Below, in pieces: positions 1 through 11,058 of a DNA stretch of 64,000 bases. Below the pieces are notes generated by a model. It saw nothing but the letters and a program-made list of their open reading frames with translations, was not told the DNA's origin and ran no database searches. The DNA is from Phoronis australis (taxonomy: Eukaryota; Phoronida; Phoronidae), in contig NMRA01000071.1 in assembly GCA_002633005.1 (NCBI GenBank), forward strand, positions 1,013,961 to 1,077,960, written 5' to 3'. Position 1 is the stretch's first letter, and each line of letters begins with the position of its first letter. The position numbers and the translations under genes are program-made.

Positions 1-398
1 CTACTAGTAAGTGGACTGAATAGCTCTAGGCTAGCCTAGACTCCAACAACGGCGACTGGGCAGGTATATCATTAGCCCGTAGGAACACAAGACTGTTCAT
101 CAGTTGTTTACAATGATGCAGGCGAAGGACTACTAAATTTCACCAGTGGGTACAATAAAAAGCTCTGTCTATACTACATGTTCAAAAACAAGTAGTGTTG
201 TTACATTTTTGTGATACATGCATGGTCACTTAGTTTGTGAATTTCCTGAAAGAAGAACCAGTAACTTGCACTGCAGGGTACTGTATTAGAATAACTGTTG
301 ATTCTAGTGGTGCTAACTGGTTCTCACAAAAGTGACTATTACTGCCAGAATGCTATCGTGATAACCTCAAATTCAAACAAAGTAGTAGTAGTACTCAC
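1..398. other. Left-edge sequence without a supported gene
   Basis: I see no domain, repeat pair or convincing splice-bounded exon here. A + strand open frame that begins near 298 runs opposite the more exon-like frame described at 399-785 and has no recognisable motif. Confidence 0.4.
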
Positions 399-785
399 CA
401 GATTCAACAGGAAAGAACACATATGCATTGACATGGTTGAGTTCCTGTGGAAGAAAGTTGACTTTAGACATTTCAACCAGCATCCCCACTTCAGGCTTGG
501 CACGAGAGCTACCGCTAATGACATGGGTATTTGCAGAGTCTATTTGGTTTCCACAGAATTCAAAGATGAGCCCGGTGTCTTGCTCTTGCCTCGGACGCAG
601 TCACACAGGCGTGACACGGGTCCGGTGAACACGCATTTGTAAATTGTCTGACTCTCGCCAAAACCAGTTGCCGCACATTCTGTAGGTGAGGTGGTTTGGT
701 ACTTACTTTATGCCGCATCAAGATTTCACACATGTGCAGAGGACATTCTTTTGAGGTTCCATACACTTCATCACACTCCATCATA
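399..785 (-). CDS. Candidate exons of an unidentified gene
   Basis: On the - strand, 785-707 is bounded by a TGCTAG acceptor and a GTAAGT donor and encodes 26 codons with three cysteines (ECDEVYGTSKECPLHMC). A second acceptor (CCTACAG) opens at 679. A further open stretch of about 60 codons (about 590 down to 399) ends at a good donor, CTG|GTGAGT, in phase 1, and includes EFCGNQIDSANTHVISG. The frames do not join simply: from 679 the frame matching the first exon stops before the last block, so another intron, a frameshift or decay is needed. I do not recognise the family. A real secreted or cysteine-rich protein is possible, and chance splice sites are also possible. Confidence 0.25.
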
Positions 786-1555
786 CTAGCAGTTAACACA
801 GCAAGTCCGGATTAGTCATTTTGCCACCATTAAAGTGACACCTCTTGTTGGAATCTGGGTTCGCGAAAAAGGCGGAATTTTAATTAAAAAGGAAAAATAC
901 CTTAAACAATTGCGCCTGACTTAACTAAACTGAACTAAATATTAATAAATCAACTTTTGAATCAAAACTATGCACTTTACTGGTGTGTTAATGTTCCAAA
1001 CAGGTATCGGTATTGAGGGTAATTTCTACTCAGGTGGTTGTCGCAATCTTGCAATTCCTATAGAAAAATGCTCAGCGACAGAAGATTAGCAATAAGATAG
1101 AGACGTCTTGTGTAAAAGTCTGGTGTTGATCAGTGTTGTGCCAGCTGAGATATACGTGCTCAAACTGTGGCGAAATTGCAATGCCTGAAATTTTCAACTT
1201 AGCGGCATAGTTAATGAGTATTGTTTAACATCTTTGTGAAGCCGAAGACTTGCTATATTTAAAAATTACAAACACATAATGATCTACGTAGTTCGCCGAT
1301 ATTTTTTATTGCGCAGTGCAAATAAGACATTTTCGGCGAGTTCATTGCATGGCATACCGCCAAAATAGAGGCTCCCTGATTTCTCCCCCTTAAACAAGGT
1401 AAAATGAGATTGGAGTTTACTGCTTTGTTTATCATCCCCAAGGTAACTAAAATGTATAGTATGGTTGAAGTCGGTGACATTGGGTTTATCACCCCTCTGG
1501 CATTTTTGGCTGCTGTGAGCCGTACTTCACTCTTAACCTCTACCGTGAATAACAG

Positions 1556-1557
<2 letters not shown>

Positions 1558-1593
<36 letters not shown>
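1558..1593. repeat. (AT)18 microsatellite
   Basis: This is an uninterrupted AT dinucleotide run of about 36 bp. It is probably length-polymorphic. The open frame that runs through it is not taken as a gene. Confidence 0.95.
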
Positions 1594-1596
<3 letters not shown>

Positions 1597-2897
1597 GGTA
1601 GACCAATGTTCACGCGACAAGAGGCCTGCTATACTGGTACGGTGGAAGGACGCCCGAACGCGGTTGGATGATTGGGATTTCTTCATTTTAATATGCTCAC
1701 CCTAAGGCATTTTTCAGTCACGATTGGGTGGGGCCTCAGTCTTTTCGACCCTGTTCAAACGCAGGCAAGCCTAGGTTCCCCAAAATAGTGATACTTGTCA
1801 ATCATTTTCACAGCTCTGTATCTTCTGCAAGGCATCTTCAAATGCAAGTATGGAATGCAGATTGAGATATCGATACATGATATCGGTCATTCTAGCTCCA
1901 GTTCCCCCAGTTGAGCATTAAACTTGCACGGGAGGTTCCCTCCATTTATTGTTCAGTGGCCTTCCAGAAAACAGAATAGAGATAATGTTGAGATAAAGCA
2001 TTCCGCATTGTCAAGTGGTCTGGTTATCAAATCCCCTGTCCCAACATGCATGTATACGACAATTCATTCAATGAAGTTCACTCAGAATGGATATAGTCTT
2101 GACTGGTTTAGGCAGTTACCAAACACAGGGGGTGTTGATTCGTGCTCGTAATATTATGATAATTATGCTAATATGTTATATATGGAAAGGTTTTTTCATT
2201 GCTCTCCGAATACATGACGTTAAATGGCTAAAGGAATTACTAAAGAACTTAAGGTCTGGTGAGTCAGATCTTTCAGCCTCCTTGTAAACACGTACTCTTC
2301 CACAAGACCGACGTAACCGCAATCAGGTCACCGACAGGGACGAGCTCAGATAACCTTTCCCTACATCAAGAATCATTCTGAACAACAGTCACGCACTTTC
2401 AATTCACAGTAGGTTTAAACAATTTTCAAACCAATCAACCACATCCGGGGAAAGATATTTCACCTAAAGGACCATATTATGCCCCTGTTTGAAGAAGCAT
2501 CAAGGTTTATAGCTCCCAGCCGTTTACAACCTCATTCTAAATTCTGGGCCCATTCCCCGATGTCAGATACATACTCATACTCGAGATTTCATAATCAAAA
2601 TGGTGCTTACTGGAGTCGCACACAGAAAAAGTATCTCATGTCGCATTTCCAGTAGACTCCAAACATACTCTATTCTGAGAATCGTACCGAGTTGCTATGG
2701 AACTCTTTATGATGTGAAATGCAAAAACACGTACAGTTGCGCTGATTCAGTGCACCCTATTCGCATAAACTACCCTAGCAATTACATTATCGTCTGCTGT
2801 CGTTAAAAGACTATAGAGTGCACAGTTGAGTGTTTCGCAACTGTTATTCACTCTTTTCAGTTACAAAAATATGTACGTCTTGATACCTTTGCCAACT
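1594..2897. other. Intergenic or intronic sequence, nothing identified
   Basis: There are short open frames only, with no recognisable domain. If the semaphorin gene starts upstream, this would be intron. Confidence 0.4.
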
Positions 2898-4286
2898 GAT
2901 AAGTTTTACTTCTAGCGTTCCTTATCTTCGAAAACTTTTAAGAAATTTGTAACAGCTCGTCACATCAAAAACACGGCCAGAGGAACACCGAGCAGCTACA
3001 ATCTTAGGTGTTGATTTAGACAGGAGCCGGGGGCAAACGGGGTTCATGGTCCCTTAAATCTGGCACATTTACTCCTACAATTGGCATGGCCAAACCAAGT
3101 AGGGACGGTGTAAAGAAATTTTCTTTCTCAGTGATACATTTGCGGCAGGTGACCCCGGCCTCGGGTCTCGGAGGTCGGGCACCATATCACACGCCCGCAA
3201 ACAACATTTGTATGGAAGAGCTCGCATTGCACATTTTCTTTGAGGATAGGTCCAATATTTGATTTGAAAAGTTTGGACCTTAATTGCCGGCGGCAGTGTT
3301 TCTGCCTAGTTAGTTGGTTGCCCGCGTCAGCCAATACGCCAGTTGACATTTTTGAGTACCATTTCGTTGGTTCCTTGTCAACCCCTGTACTTGCTCTTTC
3401 GCTTCCTAGTTAGTCTGTATGTAGAGCCCACTGCTGTGTAAAAAAACGCTTATGTCAAAACTTTGATATTGTATCTTTGCGTTTTACGGGAATGCATCAA
3501 GTTAGTTGGCACTTGGCACTTAAGGTAAAAAAACACTACGTGTACATGTACAGGAATTCGGAGTTCCTTAGTGAACGGGACAGGACGTCTCCTTAGAAAT
3601 GGGCATTCAAAATCTGGAATACCATTCGGGGACTGAGAAATTACCGATGACTAAACTAATATGTGAATCGTACCTGACATGGGAGCAGACTTTTCTATTC
3701 TGGGCTTTAGGAAACCCTACAAACCCTTGGCACACCTTCTGATATCAGGTTGCCCAAACTTCCCACACGGTATTCCCCACAGCTGCTTTTGACTCTCGTA
3801 ATGACTCACCGACAAGGGATTTGAATGCACGTGTTGCTAGAATCGTAGAGTAAGAAGGAATTCAAAAATTGCCTGCAATGAAATGCGGTGATATCGCGGG
3901 TTAACAAGATGAAGAACATCTAAAAAGAAAACCATTGTTTCTGGACTGAAATTGGAGTGCTGAAATATGGTATGATTTGCAGTGTCTCTCAGTGATCTTT
4001 CGATATTATTCATTTTAAAGTACGATATCAAGCTCACTGCCAAATGAAGTTTGAAATTGAGAGCATACACTCGGATTCTTACTCATAATCTTACTCGAAC
4101 TATAGATGATATACACTTCACTTTCGGTATATTCGAAAAGTGAGTACTTGCTTGGAATTTTGAGTACATATTTTTCGAGTATGACATTGAATACATCAAA
4201 GATGAGACTGTACTCGGGGATTATTATGAAGTGTGTATTTGAGTCTGAGTCGAATCTCAGTGTGGAGATTGGAGAACGGGCCCTGG
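2898..4286 (-). repeat. Dispersed repeat R1, left copy (inverted partner at 30.6-33.1 kb)
   Basis: Read in reverse complement, this block matches 30625-33065 segment by segment, diverged but clear. Shared pieces include the GAGCTGCTACAAATT-like start, a decayed coding stretch (WNT-RGLRN in both copies) and an ACTCGA-rich half. The 4264-4283 end, GGAGATTGGAGAACGGGCCC, resembles the terminal sequence of the MITE at 34.8 and 51.2 kb, so R1 may be a longer relative of that family. The peptide encoded on the - strand at 3349-3128 (STGVLADAGNQLTRQ) has a counterpart in the other copy (LTGVLSDLGNRLTRE), so an old protein-coding segment is carried. Its function is unknown. Confidence 0.6.
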
Positions 4287-4721
4287 TCAACCTGACGCTG
4301 CAAATCCAGTGAGTGAACAAGGACAATCCAGTGAGCAAGGCTTGCATAAATAGGAAGAAAAAGTCAGACTAATCAGATTTTTGTGCTTTTTAGCAAGTGA
4401 TTTAGATATTTAACAAGTTGTACAAAGCCAGCAGTGCCATACGCCTTCAATAGATGGCATTATTAAAGTGTATCCAGCGGTTACCGTAGTCTTAGGTTAT
4501 CTGCAGCAATGTATTCTGCGTAAATTGGCATCCCTGCATCGAGCAAGCTTATTGCATGCGTCGATATTACAGAATAATTGTTATATATTTATAACGACAG
4601 TGGCTGCATTTGATTGACTGCAACAGATCCACGGGGTCAACGGATAAAGATGCCAGCGGTTGACCCCGGGGGAACTGTTGAATATAATCAAGTGTAACGC
4701 ATGGCACTTTCTTCTTGACAG

Positions 4722-4926
4722 TGTGTCAGCAACACAAAGGGAGTGCCGTTTCTTTCGCAGCAGTTCCACAAACACCATCCCATCATGAGCGAAGCAGTGC
4801 CACCTTACGCTGGCCGACCTATTCTAGTAGACGCGAGTCAAATACGGTCCTTTACACGCATTGTCGTCGACTTCCAAGTTGAAGCAGCCGACAAAAAATT
4901 CTACGATATACTTTTCATTGGGATGA
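4722..4926 (+). CDS. Semaphorin-like gene, sema-domain exon
   Basis: The exon opens after the acceptor CTTCTTGACAG and closes at ATGA|GTAAGTG. It encodes about 68 residues of the C-terminal half of a sema domain: CVSNTKG, then HHPIM, then GRPILV, then TRIVVDFQV, and it ends KKFYDILFIGM. This is the usual semaphorin order (the CV-N-T loop, HPLM, grPlf, TRIxVD, yDVLFxGT). It starts in phase 0 and ends in phase 1. The next sema exon (7667) starts in phase 1 and continues as S-DGTVRK, matching the family's FLGTDDGTV-K. Semaphorins are secreted or membrane guidance ligands that bind plexins through this beta-propeller. Upstream sema exons were not found, so they are either outside the window or too diverged to see. 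Confidence 0.85.
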
Positions 4927-5599
4927 GTAAGTGCATTTCTGAAAAACTCCAAAATATTGTACCAATGGGCATTACATTTGCACTGTTTATTTCGAGTTGT
5001 CTACTCGACTGACCTTTCATCGCGTGTTAAACTTACCAATTAATGTCAAATTCCATCATGTTTTGTAATTCATAATGAAATCAGCAAGCGGTAACTCAAA
5101 TCAACCGCAGTGTCGCGGCAAAATCAGCTACACAGGTGACTCTTAACGCACTGACCCTTGGCCCTTGCTGGATGCCGAAATTAATCTAACTTCTGATATT
5201 TGCTCAGGTCCACTATACATGTAAAGAAGTGTTAAATCTGTACAGTAGTAGCAGTTTGTACTGGCATGGGTTATGTAGCCCTAGGACCTACGCTAGGACG
5301 TCGCTAAAATCTAGCCAAAGTCACCTGATGTGATTTAAAATGTACGGCAATATCCCACGTCATCTCGCGAAGTATCATTACGGCGTTTTCCCGTTGCTCC
5401 CAACGTGTTTGATTCTGTGGCTCAACAACGAGTTGGGAAGTTCACCCCTGTAGCCAATATCTTACACGACTGATTAACTCCATTCTGGCATTTTTGGTTT
5501 TAAGGACAGCTCTCTTTTGCTCGATAATTGCTATAATCTCCAATAAGATCATATCTGCCCTGAGAGGGTTTTGCTGTTAAAAATAAAAAATAAGTTATA

Positions 5600-5915
5600 A
5601 CATACTTGAACATAAACCTATAGCATTTCTGAAATCTTCGTCAAATAGTGGTCATGTTTAGCTTTTGAGTCGCCAAAATCGCCCAACTGCAACCGAAGTT
5701 ACGACCATCTATTCTTTCCGAATGTAGCAATTAGCTCTGGATTTGACTGTGTTAACATGTGGTCTGTAATAAGCCTGGTAGATAATTGGACTGCTTGTTG
5801 TCGTAACAGACAAAAGAGTGTGCTCGGCAGTTAACAAAGAAGCTAGATGTTATCAAACGCTCAGAACCCCTTACGTCTGGTAAAGTCACTGAACTGGAGA
5901 ACGCTGTCATGCGCT
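5600..5915 (+). repeat. Dispersed repeat R2, left copy (inverted partner at 61.5-61.8 kb)
   Basis: Recognisable shared pieces, in opposite orientation at 61535-61830, are: AACTGCAACCGAAGTTA against TAACTTCGGTTGCAGT, TGCTCGGCAGTTAACAA against TTGTTAACTGCCGAGCA, and CTGGTAGATA against TATCTACCAG. No coding content is seen. Confidence 0.6.
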
Positions 5916-6323
5916 TTTTAACGAAGTGCTAGCGTTTCTGAACGGGATGCTGTTTTGGATTGTCGTGCTACCGGGGTACTCACTCACCACTCCCTATATT
6001 ACTTCCCAATATTCTGTATAAGAGTTATCGGCGGCTTTATTATGTCTGGCTGCTTGTACCTACACTGCATCATGCAAGTGGCATAGGTTCCCTATTGTTA
6101 CTAAGAAGAGTTCCTACCTTGACCTTGTAAGTTAAAAACTTTTATTAATGCATCTAAAGAGATTTAATAGCCTTTAGTACACGTAACATTTTTCTGTTAT
6201 CGGAGCTGTACGTAATTGGTGGGAGACCTTCACTACCGCTGATGTTTGATACCAGTGCGATACTGAGAACTTGTGAAAAAAATCCACGGATAGGCGCCTT
6301 TTTCAGACATGAAAAGGTTCGTC

Positions 6324-6480
6324 TGTACAGGTAGTAACAGCAACTTGACTGAGAACGTCTCTGTGTTCAAATTTCCTAAATACGAAAAAGTTGCACAGCA
6401 ACGGCATTTGTTTGTGCACCACATGAGAGTGTGGAATGTCAATGTGGAACATGCGATTAAGTCCTGAGCCACATTGTGTT
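6324..6480 (+). pseudogene. THAP zinc-finger domain remnant
   Basis: About 50 codons read as a THAP (C2CH) DNA-binding domain: CTGSNSN, ENVSVFKFPK, then RVWNV and ATLC, colinear with the THAP copy at 27.05 kb. An in-frame TGA interrupts it just before ATLC, and the usual final C-x2-H pair is not seen. In living copies such domains bind transposon ends. Here it is a fossil. Confidence 0.6.
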
Positions 6481-6774
6481 AAAAAATACAAGGAATCGCG
6501 TTCCGACCAAACACAAATGGGGCGTTACTATGAAAAACTCGCCACCTTGCAGACTTCATGAATAACGAACAATCTACTTGCATTCAAGGACGAGTGATGC
6601 CAGGACCTCGACCCTGGCCCAAATCGAGTACTACGACAAGTACATGCAGGCTTATTCAATGTGTTAATTCCATCATGGCAATAGTGAATACGAGTGACAC
6701 AGGTTTACTGTGGCCTTTGCCACTGATTATTAGATTCTATTTTGTGAATATCGACCAGCCTTTGGTTCAGTTGG

Positions 6775-7005
6775 TTATGGCTCACCTATGTCTGTAGGAT
6801 TTCTCGTGCAAGTGGGTCGTGTATATTTGGCCTCATGGTCGACGAAAGCTCGCAAAGTGGGAAATCTAACTGTCTGATTCTTCCAGTACTTGGGTGCGAT
6901 GCCTGTATACACTCTCCTCTCTCTGTCTGCGTAATCATTGTCCAGTTCGCGCTCAAAATAATTCTCGTCTTCTGATCTGCTGTGTTCTGCCCCAGCAATC
7001 GTCAA
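6775..7005 (-). pseudogene. Acidic second reading frame of the decayed THAP transposon
   Basis: This is a 76-codon frame, rich in D/E near its start (SEDENYFERELDND). It corresponds in position and orientation to the DDDYEQELNEYYEE frame at 27.56 kb, which leads into a YFEPYE motif. A cysteine-rich end like that of the 59.3-kb gene is not recognisable here. It is assigned by position and weak similarity only. Confidence 0.35.
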
Positions 7006-7666
7006 GTGGCCAAACGTCTTCCACCCATTACATCATTTGGCGAGAAACTTGGAAATTAGTAATTTTTCTTCAAATTTAAAACATGCGGCTGTTAGGCATA
7101 ACAAGTGCTTATTTGGTTAGACTTTATGGTATTCATTTCATATCAGATAACTGAAAACTCAAAAACTAAGAAAATGCATTTTGGGAACACTTTCAATTGA
7201 ACTGTTGGTATTGTCTAGTTTATATGGTTTCACATGTGTTATACACTTTACTTTTACAGTCACATCAATTACAAATTCTTGTTCCCATTTTTGTGACATG
7301 CCGCATGACAAATCATGTGACGATCACAAGTCAAACTTAAGATTTCTTTGAATAAAGTTAAATCACGACAAGAGAAGTTCATTTTATGTATCTTTGTCCT
7401 CATAATACTGTTTATTGTGTGTACATGTATACCCTGTCCTAATAATACATTGTATTGCAAAAGATTTTTTTAACAAGGGGGTGATTTTGACAACATTCGC
7501 CGTCTTACCGGCTCTGATATCACCTGATGTATACACTACTGGAAACGGCCCATATTACTTGGAAAAAGCCACCAGCGTCATGGACTAAACCTTTGAATTC
7601 CACCATTAACATGCATGGTCAGTTTTGCTTAATCTAGTTTCATGCATCATTTTTGTTATGTTTCAG

Positions 7667-8023
7667 GTGACGGTACAGTTCGCAAAGCATACAATAGAGG
7701 CCGCGGAAATTGGATTGATACTGTCATTGTGGAGGATATCCCAGTATTCTCTGACGGACTTCTGGTACAGGACATGGAGATCTACAAAAAGAACGGCCAC
7801 GTGAGCATCATTGTCGTGTCGGAGAATCAAATCAAGAAGTTCTCTGCATATGACTGCAGTGCGCACTCATCGTGCACTACGTGTGTGGGCTCCAAAGACG
7901 TCTACTGCTCCTGGAATCAAGTCCAAAAACAGTGCGAGAGATCCACCACAGGTATCCAGAGTCTTGTGACGGGACGTCATCAGCAGTGCAGATCTGAAAG
8001 CACCGCCACAAAGGGCGACACAG
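7667..8023 (+). CDS. Semaphorin-like gene, end of sema domain plus PSI domain
   Basis: This 357-nt exon is symmetric phase 1-1, from TTATGTTTCAG to GACACAG|GTTAGC. It encodes the last sema strands (DGTVRKAYN, VIVEDIPVFSDG, VQDMEIY, ISVVSEN-like IIVVSEN, IKKFSAYDC) and then a PSI module (CSAHSSCTTCVGSKDVYCSW, then C). YCSW resembles the YCAW of semaphorin PSI domains rather than the CGWC typical of plexins. The tail after the PSI is hydrophilic (STATKGDTG). The protein would be extracellular and plexin-binding. Together with 4722-4926 it forms an uninterrupted frame with no stop, so I regard the gene as intact in this part. Confidence 0.85.
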
Positions 8024-9054
8024 GTTAGCTACAATTTGAAGAAAATGTCCATTATCCAGCTTAATTGTCTGATACCTTTATTGCATACAGTATGTATCGC
8101 TGGAGCAAATGCTTGGCCTTTTAGATCACGGATAGGAGATTATGTAATCGAATTTGTAAAGACTTACGACATTTTAAATGCTAAAATGTCATTCGTACAA
8201 AACTTTGGTCTGCATTAAGATTTTGTGATTAAACAGATATAGAAATAGCGCCTTAGTGAACTTGTCTTTTATTTAGACTTCTCAGTCGAATATCTAAATG
8301 AGACTGGCGGTCTATTATAAGTCGGCGATTCTGAAATGAAATTAATATTTTTTCAAATTCCGTGAAATGTAAGTTAATATGTTATAATGACATCTCTTTG
8401 TGGGGGACCGTAGCATTGCAACCCGGGTAATATGTGTCCCGGGTTTTGTGTGCTCATTTTATGCAATTGGCGTTCTGTGTCTCCTGGGTTGTATGTATCT
8501 CGAGTTCTATTTGTTACGGTTTTTCAGGTTACGGTCCAGTCACTAACCAAACGCGTTTTAGCTACAAACGCTATTTTAGGTCCACACGATTCTGATATCA
8601 GGCAAACATTTGACTCCATTAACCCACATTTACATGCATGATAAGGTCATGGCATCAATAACATACAGGCATATCTTTTGGGACCACTTGACAGGAAGTC
8701 TTTAGACACTCAGGTCATTCAAAGTTAGGATACGTGACAGGTTTCCCAAAACGCTATCCTATCTTAACCAAAAATGTACATAACATTCGAACTACAGGCT
8801 TAAGGGCATGTTTCGTAAGAAATTGCCATCATTGGTCCAAAAGAACCTTTTGGAGTTCCCTGTTCAATTCTGATACAAAGCAAAATAATTCACATGTTTT
8901 TTCAAGTAAAACTGTAATTTGCCACTAGTGTGATCCAGGTAATATCACGTGGTAAAGGAAAATGATGGAATGATGAAATTGTTTCTGTGCACTCTTGTAT
9001 CAGATTTCGACGAAGAAAAACAGTGCACTATAGAAATAAGCAAGATGTTTGATG
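8024..9054. other. Probable semaphorin intron, nothing else identified
   Basis: The sequence follows the GTTAGC donor. Short open frames occur on both strands but none shows a domain or paired splice sites. Confidence 0.4.
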
Positions 9055-9320
9055 TTTGCAATGAATTAATAATCCGACTACGATGTGTGTAATGTGAAGT
9101 GCAACATACAGGACAAAAAGTAATTATCCAACTACGATGTGTGTACTGTAGGGTGCAACATACATGACAAAAAGTGATGATCCGACTACGATGTCTGTAC
9201 TGTAGAGTGCAACATACGGGACAAAAGGTAATGATCCGACTACGATGCGTGTCCTGTAGAATGCAACACACGGGACAAAAAGTAATGATCCGGTTACGAT
9301 GTGTGTGTAATGATAAGCCG
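9055..9320. repeat. 54-bp minisatellite, about 4.7 units
   Basis: The anchor ATCCGACTACGATG recurs at 9072, 9126 (ATCCAACT), 9180, 9234 and 9288, an exact spacing of 54 bp each time, with a few substitutions per unit. Because 54 is a multiple of three, the - strand stays open through four units and spells an 18-residue repeat (HRSRIITFCPVCCTLQYT). I do not take this as a gene: there is no flanking coding evidence. Confidence 0.9.
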
Positions 9321-9690
9321 TAGTGAAAGTCTAAACTGTATTAAGTATATCAAGGCAAATCAACTCTCAAACATGAGGGTGTCCCAGTACATTAATACTA
9401 TTAAGTAAAGTGTACCGCAGCAATAGATACATTGCTAGTCTACTATGTTACATCTTCCTCCTAAGGAAAGGTTTACGCGAGTTACTTTAAAATTAAGATT
9501 CCTCGTTACGAAATGAACTTATGTCTAACTAGTAACTGATAACTATACTAAGTCATATGGATGAGAAAACACTGTAGGCATTTAAGTCCTTATCTGTCCA
9601 GTAACATAGTCCTGTAGCTTCAGAGGAGATCTAGTTTCACAGGACGAGCCTCTCGGACCATGTTCCCCTATGGTAGTAGGGGATGCACAG

Positions 9691-9896
9691 GGTTGTCGTC
9701 GCCCCGCGGTTTCAGCATGGATCGGTTCTGGCGAAGTTGGGATCCACTAGGAGTCTCGATCAGATATGATCTGGGATCAGTGCTTGCACTTGTAACGGTG
9801 GCGGGAGCCCAGTTGCTGTTGTTTGGCTGTTATGTTGCGACAAGTAGATTCTTCTGCAAAAGGTCCAAATCTTGCGTTAATGCCATGGAATCATAA
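9691..9896 (+). CDS. Possible last exon of the semaphorin: transmembrane segment and short tail
   Basis: The open frame ends at 9896. It contains a strong single membrane span (LGSVLALVTVAGAQLLLFGC), followed by a basic stop-transfer stretch (RFFCKRSK) and a 19-residue tail. An AG at 9690 would give the phase-1 entry that fits the previous exon, but it lacks a good pyrimidine tract. The better-looking acceptor GCGGTTTCAG (9715) gives the wrong phase unless another exon intervenes. Membrane-bound semaphorins end this way, so the gene assignment is plausible but inferred from position. I see no close AATAAA. Confidence 0.4.
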
Positions 9897-10765
9897 TACG
9901 CCATCTGACGCTATTGTCACTCTTGGAAACGGTCCATGTGTTGCAATTCACTTCGCCCTTGCTGCAGACGGTAGTAGCGTTCGATAATATCATGAGTTCG
10001 GTAAGACGGCAGGAGACGGAATTGTATGGTCGAATGGTGTTGTTTGATACAACAAATCAGGATGGGCATAAATAAGGAAATTTACTGTATCAACAGATTG
10101 GCCAAACAAGAATAAGATACAAAGAGTTGCACGCGTGCACGATACTTGGTCTATTATTTTCCCGCCGTAAATGCATGAACCAATCAGATCGCCAATGACG
10201 CAAAGTTTTCGAAAACAGCTCGATTTTTAGGGAGTCCTGTTTTACTGTTCTATTTATTTTCAGAACTTTATTGTGTTACATTTAGTTTATTTTCTGTTCA
10301 ACTCAATGAAGCCACCTAATATGAATGCATTCAACACAATTAATGCATTGTAAAAACCAAAAGTAATGCTCTATCAACGTTAGACAAAATCAGTACACCC
10401 CTTTCTTAAAAAAATGTGTTAAAAGTTAGAAACAAAGGACACAAGTTTCCATAACTTGTAACGTCGATTTTCGACATTGATGTTGCGGAGGACCAACAGT
10501 CTAGCGACAGCAACACGTAATCACACGAAGGCGATGAATTTCAAAATTTGATTCGTTTTCGTAGTACGTCTTTTTTCCCTATGGTTCAGGGCTACTTCTG
10601 AATCCAGGAACAAGAACTGAAAAAGGCAAGGGTGTTACAACTGTCATCGATATTGTCATCTCCTCTGTTTTCATCCAACCTTCCCAGATGAAAACTTGAA
10701 TGAAGAGGACCTTCAGTACTTGAGTGAGAATGGTATAGTGTGTGATTTATGTTGAATTATTCAAC

Positions 10766-10781
10766 GGTTCTTTTAAGAACC
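10766..10781 (+). promoter_or_regulatory. Histone-mRNA-type stem-loop, first of two (left copy)
   Basis: GGTTCTTTTAAGAACC forms a 6-bp stem with loop TTTA. It is preceded by CAAC and followed by AT, the shape of the 3' processing stem-loop of animal histone mRNAs. No histone gene lies next to it. Confidence 0.5.
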
Positions 10782-10807
10782 ATTTCACGCTATAGCTACA
10801 ACCAACC

Positions 10808-10821
10808 GCCCTCTTAAGGGC
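10808..10821 (+). promoter_or_regulatory. Histone-type stem-loop, second of two (left copy, shortened)
   Basis: GCCCTCTTAAGGGC forms a 5-bp stem with a 4-nt loop. The partner copy at 37594 keeps the full 6-bp version. The pairing survives substitutions between the copies. Confidence 0.45.
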
Positions 10822-11058
10822 AACTCAACCCTTCCCAGAAGAACTGCTCACTTGAGAATGTTGATTTATAAACATGCTTTTGTAGTTTTCTCAGTAGGTC
10901 TATGTGAACCATCAATCAAAACTGTCCGATAACTATGCTGCTATTGGGCAAGCAGACGACATAATCAGTCGGCACCGAAGTTTGAATTTTGTAATTAAGT
11001 ACCAGTAGCATTGTCAAAAGTACTCACGGTACCAACACTTCTACTATTGAAAGACTTC

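Larger units (their letters stand above)
6174..7250. mobile_element. Decayed THAP-encoding DNA transposon (relative of the 26.8-kb element)
   Basis: The layout matches the element at 26809-27766. A THAP remnant lies on the + strand in the left half, and a short acidic reading frame on the - strand in the right half, starting near a similar CCATTACATCATTTGGCG block (CCATGACGTCACATGGCG in the other copy). Possible ends are TTTAGTACACGTAACAT on the left and CACATGTGTTATACACTTTA on the right, similar to the 26.8-kb ends. I see no clear target duplication, so the ends are approximate. Confidence 0.5.
4927..7666 (+). other. Intron of the semaphorin-like gene
   Basis: This lies between two exons whose phases match exactly (GTAAGTG donor, TTATGTTTCAG acceptor). 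It contains repeat R2 (5600-5915) and a decayed THAP transposon (about 6174-7250), so roughly half of the intron is inserted material. Confidence 0.75.
10050..11058 (+). repeat. Dispersed repeat R3, left copy (inverted partner at 37.4-38.4 kb)
   Basis: About 1 kb matches 37361-38408 in reverse orientation along its whole length, from GGGCATAAATAAGGAAAT near 10069 to CTATTGAAAGAC near 11043. It also matches in the stretch with the two stem-loops, at 10766-10821. The match is close enough to read base by base with scattered substitutions and small indels. No protein-coding frame is conserved between the copies. It could be a non-autonomous element or a duplicated non-coding transcript; I cannot tell which. 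Confidence 0.8.

Noticed and set aside
298-642. 114-codon + strand open frame
   Set aside because: It lacks a domain and overlaps a - strand frame with better splice borders. It is probably a shadow.
8945-9271. 108-codon - strand frame over the minisatellite, and the idea that the repeat is a CRISPR array
   Set aside because: The frame exists because the unit is 54 bp. Units abut with no unique spacers, and the genome is animal.
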